Assembly (NCBI GenBank): GCA_002914845.1
Contig: JXTC01000164.1
Span: 567,404-631,403, forward strand
Reading direction: 5' to 3'
Source of the DNA: Trema orientale
Lineage: Eukaryota > Streptophyta > Magnoliopsida > Rosales > Cannabaceae
DNA: 64,000 nucleotides
The stretch's first letter is position 1; each line of letters begins with the position of its first letter. Under the pieces are notes generated by a model, which made no database searches, was not told the origin of the DNA, and saw nothing but the letters and a program-made list of their open reading frames with translations. The position numbers were made by a program, and so were the translations under genes. Shown piece after piece: positions 34,939 through 45,750 of the stretch.

Positions 34939-35769
34939 ATGGCTAGTTCTCAACAGCCTGCTGTGACATCTGCAGTGGAAGTGTCAGTCCCTGCTGTGGC
35001 TCGAGTGCCAAATCCTCTCGTGAACCCAATGGGACCAGCAGCGCACCATGGAGAGAAGCCTGAGAAGTTCAATGGGTTGAACTTCAAAATATGGCAGCAA
35101 AAAATGTTGTTTTATCTGACCACACTGAACCTTGCGAGGTTCTTGACTGAGGAGGCTCCCAAAGTCAGAGAAGATGAGCAAGATTTCCAAGTACTTGCTG
35201 CGGTGGATGCTTGGAAACAATCTGACTACCTATGCCGAAACTATGTAATGAATTGTTTGACCGATTCATTATATAGTGTATATCGTAATAAGAAAACGGC
35301 AAAGGAACTGTGGGAGTCGCTAGATCATAAATATACAACTAAGAATGCTGGTTCTAAGAAATTTGTGGTGGGACGCTTTCTCGATTATAAAATGGTCGAC
35401 TCTAAAACTGTAATCAGTCAAGTTCAGGAGTTTTAGTTGATTCTCCATGAGATTCAGGCAGAGGGAATGGCACTTTGTGAACCCTTCCAAGTAGCTACTA
35501 TTATTGAGAAGCTAACCCCTTCATGAAAGGATTTCAAGAGCTATCTAAAGTACAAGAGAAAGGCCATGAGCCTTGAAGACCTTGTTATCAGGCTTCGCAT
35601 TGAAGAAGATAACAGACGTGCTGAAAAGACAGGAGCCTCGTCTAGTACGTCTGGGGCAAAGGCAAATGTTGTGGAGCATGATCAAAGCTCCAAGGCTAAG
35701 AAGAACAAGCCAAAGAAAGGGTCCAAGCTAGGACCTAAAGGCGGAGTGGGCAAGAGGCAAAAATTCTAA
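34939..35769 (+). pseudogene. Copia gag (UBN2/Retrotran_gag type), broken
   Basis: The reading starts [15 protein letters not shown] and contains [19 protein letters not shown] and [12 protein letters not shown], the core of Copia gag (UBN2-like) that forms the virus-like particle. It is interrupted by TAG at 35434 and TGA at 35524, and the reading frame resumes after each. A third stop, TAA at 35767, lies just before the CxxCxxxxHxxxxC zinc knuckle (CFNCDKMSHRASDC at 35778-35819). A Lys-rich basic segment precedes the knuckle. All three stops fall within otherwise conserved sequence, so they are later point mutations. Confidence 0.87.
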
Positions 35770-35793
35770 GGAAAATGCTTTAACTGTGACAAG

Positions 35794-36900
35794 ATGAGTC
35801 ACAGGGCGTCAGATTGCCGACTTCCAAAGAAGAAGAAGAATGAAGCCAACATGGTGGATGGCATCACAAAAGATGTAGAAGACATAAGTCTGTCTGCAGT
35901 CGTTTCTGAAGTCAATCTTGTGGGTTCCAATCCAAAGGAATGGTGGATTGACACTGGAGCTTCAAGGCATGTTTGTTCCGACAAAGGCATGTTCACAACC
36001 TTTGAACCGATAAAAAATGGGGAGAAGCTCTTCATGGGTAATTCTGCCACCTTTGAAGTACAAGGTCTGGGCAAAATGGTGCTAAAGATGACCTCTGGGA
36101 AGGATCTGACTTTGAACAATGTAATGTATGTACCGGATATCCGTAAGAACCTTGTATCTGATTCACTACTGAATAAGCACGGATTCTGTATGGTGTTTGA
36201 GTCAGATAAATTTGTATTGACCAAAAATGGTCTGTTTGTAGGAAAGGGATATGAATGTGGGAGTATGTTTAAACTAAATGTAATGACTGTAAAGCCCAAT
36301 ATCAATAAAGCTAGTTCTTTTGCTTATTTGATTGAGTCCTCTACTTTATGGCATGGTAGACTAGGACATGTTAATTATGATACTATACGTAGATTAATTA
36401 ACTTGAATCATATTCCTAATTTCCAAATTGATACAAAACATAAGTGTCAAACTTGTGTTGAGGCAAAATTGACAAAGTCATCTTTTCAAACCATTGAAAG
36501 AAATACTGAACCCCTTGATTTAATTCACAGTGACATTTGTGATTTTAAATTTGTACAAACAAGGGGAGGCAATAAGTATTTTATTACTTTTGTAGATGAT
36601 AGCACAAAATATTGTTATGTGTATTTGCTAAAATCTAAGGACGAAGCAATAGAGAAGTTTATTCTTTATAAGAATGAGGTTAAAAATCAACTTAATAAGA
36701 AGATTAAGATGATTAGAAGTGACCGTGGTGGAGAGTATGAATCATCTTTTGGTGAATTCTGTGCACAACACGGAATAATACATGAGGTCACTCCGCCTTA
36801 TTCACCTCAGTCAAATGGCATTGCTGAGAGGAAAAATCATACCTTGAAAGAAATGATGAATGCATTACTGTTAAGTTCTGGGTTACCACAGAACATGTGA
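35794..36900 (+). pseudogene. Copia protease and integrase portion
   Basis: The reading holds the end of the gag zinc knuckle, then the aspartic protease (WWIDTGASRHVC at about 35941-35976). Next comes the GAG-pre-integrase zinc motif (WHGRLGHVN ... CQTCVEAK) and the integrase core with DDE-type residues in IHSDIC, RSDRGGEY and SNGIAERK. It ends in TGA at 36898 where a Trp codon is conserved. A one-base gain in the following G/A-rich stretch (36901-36910) shifts the frame, so integrase is severed from reverse transcriptase. Confidence 0.9.
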
Positions 36901-36976
36901 GGGGAAAGCTGTTTTAACAGCTAATTACCTTTTAAATAAGGTACCCCGCAAGAAAGAAGAAAAGACACCTTATGAA

Positions 36977-38926
36977 TTGTGGAAAGGTAAAAAGCCATCC
37001 TACAAATACTTGCGAGTATGGGGATGTCTTGCTAAGGTATTGGTACCTACACCTAAAAAGGTGAAAATAGGACCAAAGACAATAGATTGTATTTTTATTG
37101 GTTATGCACATAATAGTAGTGCTTATCAGTTTCTTGTGTATGATTCACAAATCCCAGACATACACAAGAACACAATAATGAAATCAAGAAATGCATCGTT
37201 CTTTGAACATGAATTTCCGTATAAATCCAAAGAAGTACCTAGTACATCTAAACGAACTTATGAGGCTACTACTGAGGATAGTCAGGACCAAGAACAAGTC
37301 ATTGAAGATGAGCCTAGACGCAGTAAAAGAGCGAGAACTGATAAATCTTTTGGTCCGGATTTTTTAGTTTACATGATGGAAAGTGAACCTCAAAGCTTCC
37401 AAGAAGCCGTGAGCTCTGTTGAGGGACCTTTGTGGAAAGAGGCCATTAAGAGTGAAATTGATTCCATCTTGCAAAACCATACGTGGGAACTAGTGGATCT
37501 TCCTCCAGGATGCAAGCCACTTGGTTCGAAATGGATTTTCAAAAGGAAAATGAAAGCAGATAGAACAATTGACAAATATAAGGCTAGATTGGTTATCAAA
37601 GGTTATAGGCAAAAAGAAGGCCTAAATTACTTTGATACTTATTCTCTTGTGACGAGAATAAATTCCATAAGGATGATACCTGCGATTGCCGCTCTGCAAA
37701 ATCTTGAAGTACACCAAATGGATGTAAAAACAGCCTTTCTTAATGGAGATCTAGATGAGGAAATCTATATGGAACAACCTGAAGGTTTTGTTACTCCTGG
37801 ACAAGGAAATAAAGTATGTAAACTGGTTAAGTCTCTGTATGGCTTGAAGCAAGCACCAAAGCAATGGCATGAAAAATTTGACAGAGTAATGCTTGCTAAT
37901 AATTTTAAAATCAATGAGTGTGACAAATGTGTCTATGTCAAAAACACTGAAAATGGCTGCGTCATTTTGTGTCTATATGTTGATGACATGCTCATTGTTG
38001 GTAGTAACGAAAGGATGGTCAAATCTACTAAGAATATGTTGAACTCCAAATTTGACATGAAAGATATGGGTCTAGCTAATGTAATTTTGGGAATTAAAAT
38101 TAAAAGGACGTCTGATGGACTCATACTTAATCAGTCGCACTATGTGGACAAAATTTTGGAGAAATTCAACAAAGATGATTCTGGAGTGTCCATAACACCG
38201 ATAGACATGAGTCAACACCTTCATAAGAATAAAGGTGAGAGTGTTTCTCAAGTAGAATACTCTAGAGTGATTGGTAGTCTAATATACCTGATGAGTTGTA
38301 CAAGGCCAGATATAGCCTACACAGTCAGCAGACTGAGTAGATATACGAGTAATCCAAGTGCTGAGTATTGGAAAGGAATTATGAAAGTACTTAGGTACTT
38401 TCAATTTACTCGTAACTATGGACTACATTATAACAGATATCCTGTAGTTTTAGAAGGATACAGCGATGCAAACTGGATATCTGATATAAAAGACTCAAAG
38501 TCTACTAGTGGGTATGTGTTCACACTAGCAGGAGCAGCTGTATCTTGGAAATCTTCAAAACAAACAGTTATAACCCGATCTACGATGGAATCTGAGTTTA
38601 TAGCTCTAGATAAATGTGGTGAAGAGGCTGAATGGCTACGCCATTTCTTAGAAGATATTCCAGACTGGCCTAAGCCTGTGCCACCAATATCTATACATTC
38701 CGATAGTCAATCGGCTATTGGTAGGGCACAGAGTAACATGTATAATGGTAAGTCTAGACATATACGTCGTAGACATAATACCATTAGACAACTACTCTCA
38801 ACGGGTTTTATTTTTATAGACTATGTGAAGTCTAAAGATAACCTGGCAGATCCGCTAACCAAAGGGTTAAACAGAAAGTTAGTTGATAAATCATCGAGAG
38901 GAATGGGACTAAAGCCCATGAAGTAA
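36977..38926 (+). pseudogene. Copia reverse transcriptase and RNase H portion
   Basis: A 649-residue open stretch begins after the frameshift. It contains the integrase C-terminal region ([13 protein letters not shown]), then the Copia RT domain ([36 protein letters not shown]), the YVDDM catalytic box near 37977, and RNase H ([32 protein letters not shown]). The catalytic residues are all present and no internal stop occurs, so this half is the best preserved. It has no start of its own; it was part of a single gag-pol polyprotein. Confidence 0.93.
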
Positions 38927-39528
38927 AAGTCTATACAATGGAAACCCAACTTAGGTGACTGGAGATCCCAAGATCTAGGTTCAAAGAGATAACCTAATTG
39001 TAAAGACTTTGTAGGATCACTGTGGGGCTTGTCCTCCTGTAAGGGTATAACCCTCATGTCCATTCCTGTGATGAAAAAAAAAACAGTGATGCTCGTAAGA
39101 AATAGGATAAGCAAGTGCTTTTAATAATACTTATGCGTCGAGAAAACTGAGCGGAGTAATGCGAATTACTCTTAACTAAGAAATTATTTATGTGAGAGAG
39201 AAGTGGGGCCGCTTCAAAGGGGAATTATGAGGGCTTAATTCCTTAGAAACTCTCGCAGAACCAGGCAGAAATGTTCAAGGCCAAAATGAACATAACCGTA
39301 AGAACTGGATATGTTAAGAAAGATCCTATGTGAAGTATATCATCATTTACATGAATGACAGAACAGTTCAAAGATATCATATCTACTGATCAGTCAGTAA
39401 AGTAAACATACTCTCACGAGAGAAGGTTCAAAAGGTAACACCTACCTATCCTATGCAGGTTTCATTCGTTGAACTCTATCACCTTGTCTAGAGTCTATAG
39501 TTTCTCCTTTTTACAATTTCTATTCATA

Positions 39529-39536
39529 TGGGGGAT
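39529..39536 (+). other. Polypurine tract of the Copia element
   Basis: ATGGGGGAT immediately precedes the 3' LTR start TGTTGGAAAATGG at 39537, as expected for plus-strand priming. Confidence 0.75.
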
Positions 39537-39920
39537 TGTTGGAAAATGGAAGAAATGGATTTAGTTATTGGGCTTNNNNNNNNNNNNNNNNNNNNNNNNN
39601 NNNNNNNNNNNNNNNNNNNNNNNNNNNNNNNNNNNNNNNNNNNNNNNNNNNNNNNNNNNNNNNNNNNNNNNNNNNNNNNNNNNNNNNNNNNNNNNNNNNN
39701 NNNNNNTGTTATAGAATCCATTTTCATGAGCCATTTTGAAGCTAAAAATTGAGTGGGACCCACATCTTGTTGATGAAAGGTCTTGGTGAATTCTTGTTCT
39801 TCTCCGCGAGTACATCGATTTCGTATATTTACACGCTCAAAATGATGCACGGATGAATGAGAAATTGTTGTTCAAAAGTGCACCATTGAAATGAAAAAAG
39901 AAAGAAAAAAAGTGAGAGTC
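39537..39920 (+). repeat. 3' LTR of the Copia element, proximal part in normal orientation
   Basis: Matches 33175-33471 of the 5' LTR, from TGTTGGAAAATGG to GTGAGAGTC. It includes an N-run at 39576-39706 (131 N) where the 5' LTR has only 44 bp, so the gap length is probably not the true one. The match stops abruptly at the inversion junction. Confidence 0.88.
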
Positions 39921-41007
39921 TACCACCGGAACACAGCCTAGTAGTACACATTGCCCTTTCATCATCGAGTGATTTTTCTGATCAATCACTTCACTCTGAA
40001 CAAAACGATATAGTCGCTAATAACTAAACACTCAAGCAATTGGCAACAACAACTCTAGACCAACTACTATTATGTAAGAAATAATTACATGCAATATATA
40101 AGGTTACAAACGTTTTTCCAATAAATAATGTTACCAAAATTATTATGCTCTAACCTTTAGCAGAATTTCGGCAGTACTTCTAAACAAGTATTCCTGCAAA
40201 ACCAAAGTTTGTTAACGGTCGAGGCCTGTGTACCACACAGTGTCCTTAAAACTGATTCGCTCCCTCTGCCATAATGTTTGAGGATTTTGCAAGCGACAGT
40301 TTCCCAGGATACAACAACAAGAGTAGCAAGTGAAGCACCAGCACTTATACTCTTCGAACTGGATTGCTATGTACTCTAAAACACAAAGAATTGTAGCTAT
40401 GAAATTTCCTAGACACTCGAAAAACTATAGCTAGAAAACTGGAACACTCTAACCAACAGGAAGGAAGAACAAGAGAGAGTAAACTAGAGAGGAAGAGGAG
40501 GCACTCGTACTTTTGATGTGTAGAATGAAGTGGAGGAAGTCCCCTTTTATAGTTTCTGAAATGGAGGTTATGAACCTGGTGTGTTAATATCCCATAATGA
40601 ACATTACAACCAGCCAACCCAAGCATCAAAGACGTTGGCTGTTACTCTTGCCAAAACGTCCAAAATGTTTAACAAAACGTCCAAAAACGTTTAACAAAAA
40701 ATTCAAAATGTTTTCCAGGTTGTTACAGGCATTAAGCACATAGGTTACAAGCAAAAAACGTCCAAAAATGAAAGAAAAAATTAATTGGGCCGCAACAAAA
40801 GGTTGGGCTTACTATGGTCCAAGTTTCGGCCCGGAATTCGTGTCTGCAGGTGCGGGCACACACGAGCCCATGCAAATTCAGGCCCAAACCCGAAGATTTG
40901 CACTCCTCCTGTGCGCGCCTGAGAGAGCATCTATGGTAGTTATTCTTACTACCATCACAAAACATGGTTCTTTATAAACCACTTGAACCAAGCATTTCCC
41001 ACCAATG
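39921..41007 (-). repeat. Inverted segment: distal 3' LTR plus target flank
   Basis: 40073-41007 (935 bp) is the reverse complement of 33475-34408 of the 5' LTR. 40068-40072 is TATTA, the reverse complement of the TAATA target duplication. 39921-40067 is former right-hand flank (Gypsy gag). Turning 39921-41007 round restores a full 3' LTR, its TAATA duplication, and a gag sequence that reads on into 33174. The right junction lies in CCACCAATG|ATGTAG near 41007. Confidence 0.9.
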
Positions 41008-41248
41008 ATGTAGATTAGACATGGTGGTTGTGAAGGTAGAAGAGATGTGTACTGCTCATTTCGTTTGAAATTAGAGGTTTGTAAGAAACTTGTAATTCTT
41101 TGAAGTTGCTGGTAGATCTCTTTGTTAGACATTCACTCATGAAAGACATAAGATTCAAACAAAATGAAAATTAAATTAAAATTAAAAAATCAACAAAAAT
41201 AAGTAACAAATTAATAAGGAAACACTCTCCAATAATAACGCCAAAATT
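41008..41248 (-). pseudogene. Probable gag 5' end and leader of the Athila-like element
   Basis: On the minus strand, 41132 downward gives an open reading starting MSNKEIYQQLQRITSF that leads toward the inversion junction. 41226-41243 reads, on the minus strand, TGGCGTTATTATTGGAGA, a degenerate form of the TGGCGCCGTTGCCGGGGA primer-binding site. A TG on the plus strand at 41249 would then mark the edge of its 5' LTR. This ordering is consistent with the gag at 32190-33174, but the sequence is decayed and the start codon is uncertain. Confidence 0.45.
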
Positions 41249-41323
41249 TGACAGTCTGTTAAACGCCAAATTTGATCCTTGTACTCTTATGTTATTATTA
41301 CCTAGTATAGTGATAGCAAGTAC

Positions 41324-41480
41324 CACTACAAGAACTAATTTCCACATTACTTAAAAAATAACGTAGTAAATTTATGACGTCGTTCATAAAAATAATGTAG
41401 AAACAAGTGACGTGGTAAAACTAGGTCATACCACATCATTTATAAAGAGACGTGATATGTAGGCTAACCACGTTGCTCTC
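41324..41480 (+). mobile_element. CACTA terminus, truncated element
   Basis: CACTACAAGAAC at 41324-41335 has the form of a CACTA transposon end. It is followed by repeated short motifs containing GACGT and ACCACATCATTTATAAAG. No matching inverted end was found in the window, so the element is truncated or its other end is decayed. Confidence 0.5.
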
Positions 41481-41499
41481 AATAAAAGCTTATTTACAT

Positions 41500-43450
41500 G
41501 CTAGCCTATATCAAGTGACCGTTCTCCTTGCACTTGTTCAAGTTAATTTGTATGCATTCTATACATAGTAATTTCTTGGAATTAATTCTTGTGTTTGCTA
41601 ATACTCGTGATATTTTGAATGCAAGCATGGGAAAGTAAATGTAGATTAATACACACTATAGATGCACAAAGTCTTGCAACACAATCCTAGAGAAGTGTCC
41701 AGCTTCTCTTATTAGTTGTGAACAAACTAATTTGATTTAATTAGAAAAAATACATCTTAACTTTAATAAATAATTTTATTAAAATATTTCTCTAATAAAT
41801 AAATCATAGAACCTTTTGACATTTACTATTGTACCAATTATCAAAATATTATCACAAATATTATGCATGAAATATTCCTTATTAAATATTCAAAGTATTC
41901 AATAAATAATAAATATTTTTTTGGGACATAATTCTAAAATGTTCCCACGTTTGTCCCAATTTGGTGTTGTGATTTGAGAACGTATATACATACTCATATA
42001 CGTAATTGTAACAAAAAAATCAAATCTCCATCAATTGTATACGGAGTCTGCTACATTGGGAAGCTATTCTATTAAATAATGAGCTCACATAATGTGAAGA
42101 TTGTTTATGAATGGAGGTAGCAACCGACTAAGGAGCTCGTTAAGGCCTAAAAGACTATTTGGAAATCTAATCAAATGTCCAGGTCTAAATGAGAACTAAC
42201 AACCGAATAAGGATCTCATCAAGGTCTAAGAAAATAAAGGACTCATAAGCGCAGAGTATGAGGAGTTTAAACTTGAGAAGCTCACATAATGGGAATCCCA
42301 AATGTAGAGTTTGCTGTAATGGGGAGCTTAAGACCGAATGGGGATCTCATTGAGAATCTCGTCGAGGTCGCATGATTGCATTCATCTAATCTCAGGGAGA
42401 TGACTCTCGATCATGAGGAATTTTAAGTTCTCAACCTGGGGAGGTGACACCACCTCAGGGAGGTGAATAATCTTTGTTATCAACCTAGGGAGGTATCCCT
42501 CAATTATAGAGAGTTAATCTTTATTCTTGGTAAGGTATCACCTTACTAATAATAAGTAAATAGATCTATCTTTTCAAGAAAAGTTTTCCTGATTGAATTG
42601 ATTGACTCTAATTGATTGTGAAATCTATCCTTAGGTTTAAGGAAAGTATTTGCAAGAGTGAATGTGAGATTTCAGCTAATTAAGGATAGCAAAATTCAAG
42701 AAAAATATTTTTCATTGTATCTGATATTTTTCAAGGACTATTCATACAAGTTATTACAACAATTTTCTAATAGTCTAAATATGGAATGACAATAGATTTT
42801 GTGTAAGTTTATTCTTTTCTTATTTTCTGTCTTTTCACATGTAGAGAGGACGTCCAAGTGCTTAGAAATTAGTCTATAAAAGCTCAGCTACTCCGAGGAA
42901 TTTTTATGCATATCATTGGAGAAAAAAATATTGAGAGAGCTTTTATTTTGTTAGGCATAAAGTGTGTTCTATTGTCATTGTGAGACTTAGAGAGCTTGTG
43001 AGTTTTCTAGGTCCTTAGTTGAGTACACTTGTTCTTTGAGAGGAAGAACATTACGTCTTCAGGAGAAGACTAATTTGAAATAGTGAAGGAAGTTCATGAA
43101 GTGAAGGATCATTGAAGTCGAGGGGAGCTCGCTTAGCATATTGGTGAAGAGAGTACAACTCATTGCGACAATTAAAAAGAGTCTTTTTAATGTTTAAGAC
43201 AATTGGAGTTTGTATTCATATATCTTTTACTAATAGTATTTATTTATCTAGGCGTGGCTCCGTCAAGTAGGAGAAGTCCAAACCGCGTTAAAAACTTTTT
43301 GTGTTTCTTTTCTTATTATCATGTTCTATTATAACAAAAGCACTCGTTATTGCAACTACTTTTCATTCGTGTGTTGCAACATAATTAATGAAATATTATT
43401 TCAAACAATAAATTAATTATTTAGTAATACTCATTAAAACAGATCTGTCA
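41500..43450 (+). repeat. LTR-like region (Copia type), boundaries not fixed
   Basis: 42880-43350 has the look of the R/U5 part of a plant Copia LTR: TATAAAAGCTCAG, then repeated TTGAGAG/GAAGAAC phrases, then CTAGGCGTGGCTCCGTCAAG and CCGCGTTAAAAACTTTTTGTG. 42060-42540 carries degenerate internal repeats (GAGCTCACATAATG, GGATCTCAT, and GGGAGGTGA-like phrases). No coding region was found, and start, end and target duplication could not be identified, so it may be a decayed solo LTR. Confidence 0.5.
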
Positions 43451-45750
43451 ATATATATGTATCTATGCACTGTAATATATGATTACTGGACCAGATTCTA
43501 TATTACATATACATATAGTATGAACTATGACCAAACTCACTTGTATTGTCATCTGTTCTGTTATAAACTCAGCCATATATATGATACATTTATTAGGTAA
43601 AAAAAAGAGATTTATTGAACAGATTTATTTATTTATCTATTTATGTAAGTTCTAGAAACATATAAAAGGTAGTGGTTGAATGATGCAAAGACGAGACTGC
43701 AGAAAAATACCCTTCTCAACTTAAACACAACACACCAAACACCACATAAAATTTGTCATCTTATGTTAAACGTATCCACAATTTTATCGATTTTCTGCTG
43801 CTGGATTTCATATAAATAAAATAAACTAAAGTAGCAAGTTAGGTAAATACAGAGCATGAATTCAAGCACAACTGCACAAGGAAGGTTGTGCCATCCATGT
43901 TGTGAAATACTCATAATAGACTTGCCGATCTTATGGCTCACATTTCCTTCTCTTTCTTCTCACCTTTATTAGCTAGAAATAAAAAATCATAAATCTCAAA
44001 AATGGGAAAGCAAAAATCGTCAAATTAGTCTCCACATCTATTAGTATGCGCACACTAAAAATACTCCTGTTTAACACAAATTACTTGTTTAACTGAAAAG
44101 GTTAACTACATAAAAGAAATTTTTTTGAAAAAATAAATAAACATATCATCAGTAGAATCCTAATCCAAAATGAAAGATCCAACCGAAAGAATTGAAGGTG
44201 CTTCGGGAATATTGTGTTAGGTGAACGGCATGAAATCACATACTACTGTCGTTTTCAATGAACAATATTGTGAATATAAGTCTGTTATTTCTTATCCACA
44301 GACAAGTAAAGAAATCCTTGAGAAATTCACTAATATATTTATACTACATCTCTTTATGAAAAAATAAATAAAAAATAAAGAAAAAGTAAAAGAAAACGTT
44401 GATAATGAGTTAGTGACGATTTCTAAATAAAAATAGGCAAAAAAGAATGATTTAAAACATTTAATCAGTAATAAAGTATGTCGGCCACAACGAAGATGCA
44501 CGAGTGGCATGTGGGACTCGAATGTTGGACTTCCGATCAATATTTTATCGAATAAATTAGGTGAATACCACTTTTTTTCCTCATTAATTAAAACTACCAC
44601 CATACCACTTTTTTAAATAAATTCTTGACAAATTCTTGACGATCTTGACGGATTCTTGACAGATTCTTAACGTCAGTGATAATCTTAACAGATTCTTAAT
44701 GAATTCTTGACGGATTTTTGATGAATTCTTGACAGATTCTTGACTAATTCCCTCTCAAAAATTTGACTAATTTTTATTTTTTGTCAAATTTGGGTTCAAC
44801 AACTAAAGTTTTGACACTTTTGTTAAAAACAAGTGTTTTTATTACAAAAGATACGAACGTCCAGTTTTTTTTCCCAACTTTTGTACAGTTTGTATTAGAA
44901 AAATATCACTTTTTAAGAAGTTTTAGAAAACTACATTTTTCAAATAGTTACTAGTTACCAGTTTCTGAAAACTGATTATTTTTTACAATTACCAGTTATA
45001 TACCAGTTATAAATTTCTTTGATTGGTTACTATTTTAAAAAAAGATTTTTTTTCTAAATATTAATTAAAAATGATAATTTTGTAATAAAAATCCTACCGG
45101 ACTTAAGAAAATGCGGGCCATTGTACTTTTCAAATTTTTTTTCTCAAATACGTAAAAGGCCTAATTTCCCTAAAGACAAATTAAAAGGGAGAATAAATAG
45201 GAAACCATATAAATAAAGTAAACTCACACATCTGTTTAGGATTTTAAATGAGTGTAAAAATGGATTGAAACATCACCTTCGTTGGTGCCTAAAATATACA
45301 ATGATATTTAGGTGGATGACCAAAATTTTAAATTTGATTAAGTAGATGTCCATTTTTAAAATTTTATAGCTAAATGTCCATGTATATATATTTTTACACT
45401 TGGTAGGTACACATATCTACTAATTTTAGTTACTGTACTGAAATGCACTGAGTATATAATTTTTTACGTTTGGTATATAAAATTTTACACTTTGGTATAT
45501 AAGCATATATACCGGTCATTTTGCTATAATATTTAACAAAGGGACATATACTGAAATTGGGCCCAAAATTTGGTCAAATTTCTATAAGCCCCATATACAA
45601 TTAATAGAAAACCTAACAAGAGAGACGTTAACAAGAGAACATAAAACTGCAATTTTCTAAAAGGTTTTTAAACTACTACATTTACAATATATTTAGAATA
45701 CCATACATTTATACAGAAATTCAAAATATACTAGAATTGAGCCATAGATA
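43451..45750. other. AT-rich intergenic DNA
   Basis: No supported gene. The only distinctive element is the short-period repeat at 44622-44755, listed separately. Confidence 0.5.
44622..44755. repeat. Short tandem repeat of GATTCTTGAC-type units
   Basis: About ten degenerate copies of a 12-bp phrase, (A)ATTCTTGACGG or GATTCTTGACA, occur in a row with variants such as GATTCTTAAC. Confidence 0.85.

Larger units (their letters stand above)
33175..41007 (+). mobile_element. Ty1/Copia retrotransposon with rearranged 3' LTR
   Basis: A plus-strand element begins TGTTGGAAAATGG at 33175. The order is 5' LTR (33175-34408), leader with 41-bp repeats, gag, protease, integrase, reverse transcriptase, RNase H (to 38926), purine-rich tract, 3' LTR. 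The target duplication TAATA is at 33170-33174. Its partner lies beside the true LTR end, now inverted (TATTA at 40068-40072). Protease-integrase-RT order is diagnostic of Copia. Gag and pol carry at least four stops and one frameshift, so it cannot move on its own. The LTR copies differ at only a few percent of positions by eye, so it is much younger than the Gypsy relic it hit. Confidence 0.92.

Noticed and set aside
35799..36305. 168-residue minus-strand reading
   Set aside because: It is antisense to the Copia protease and integrase region.
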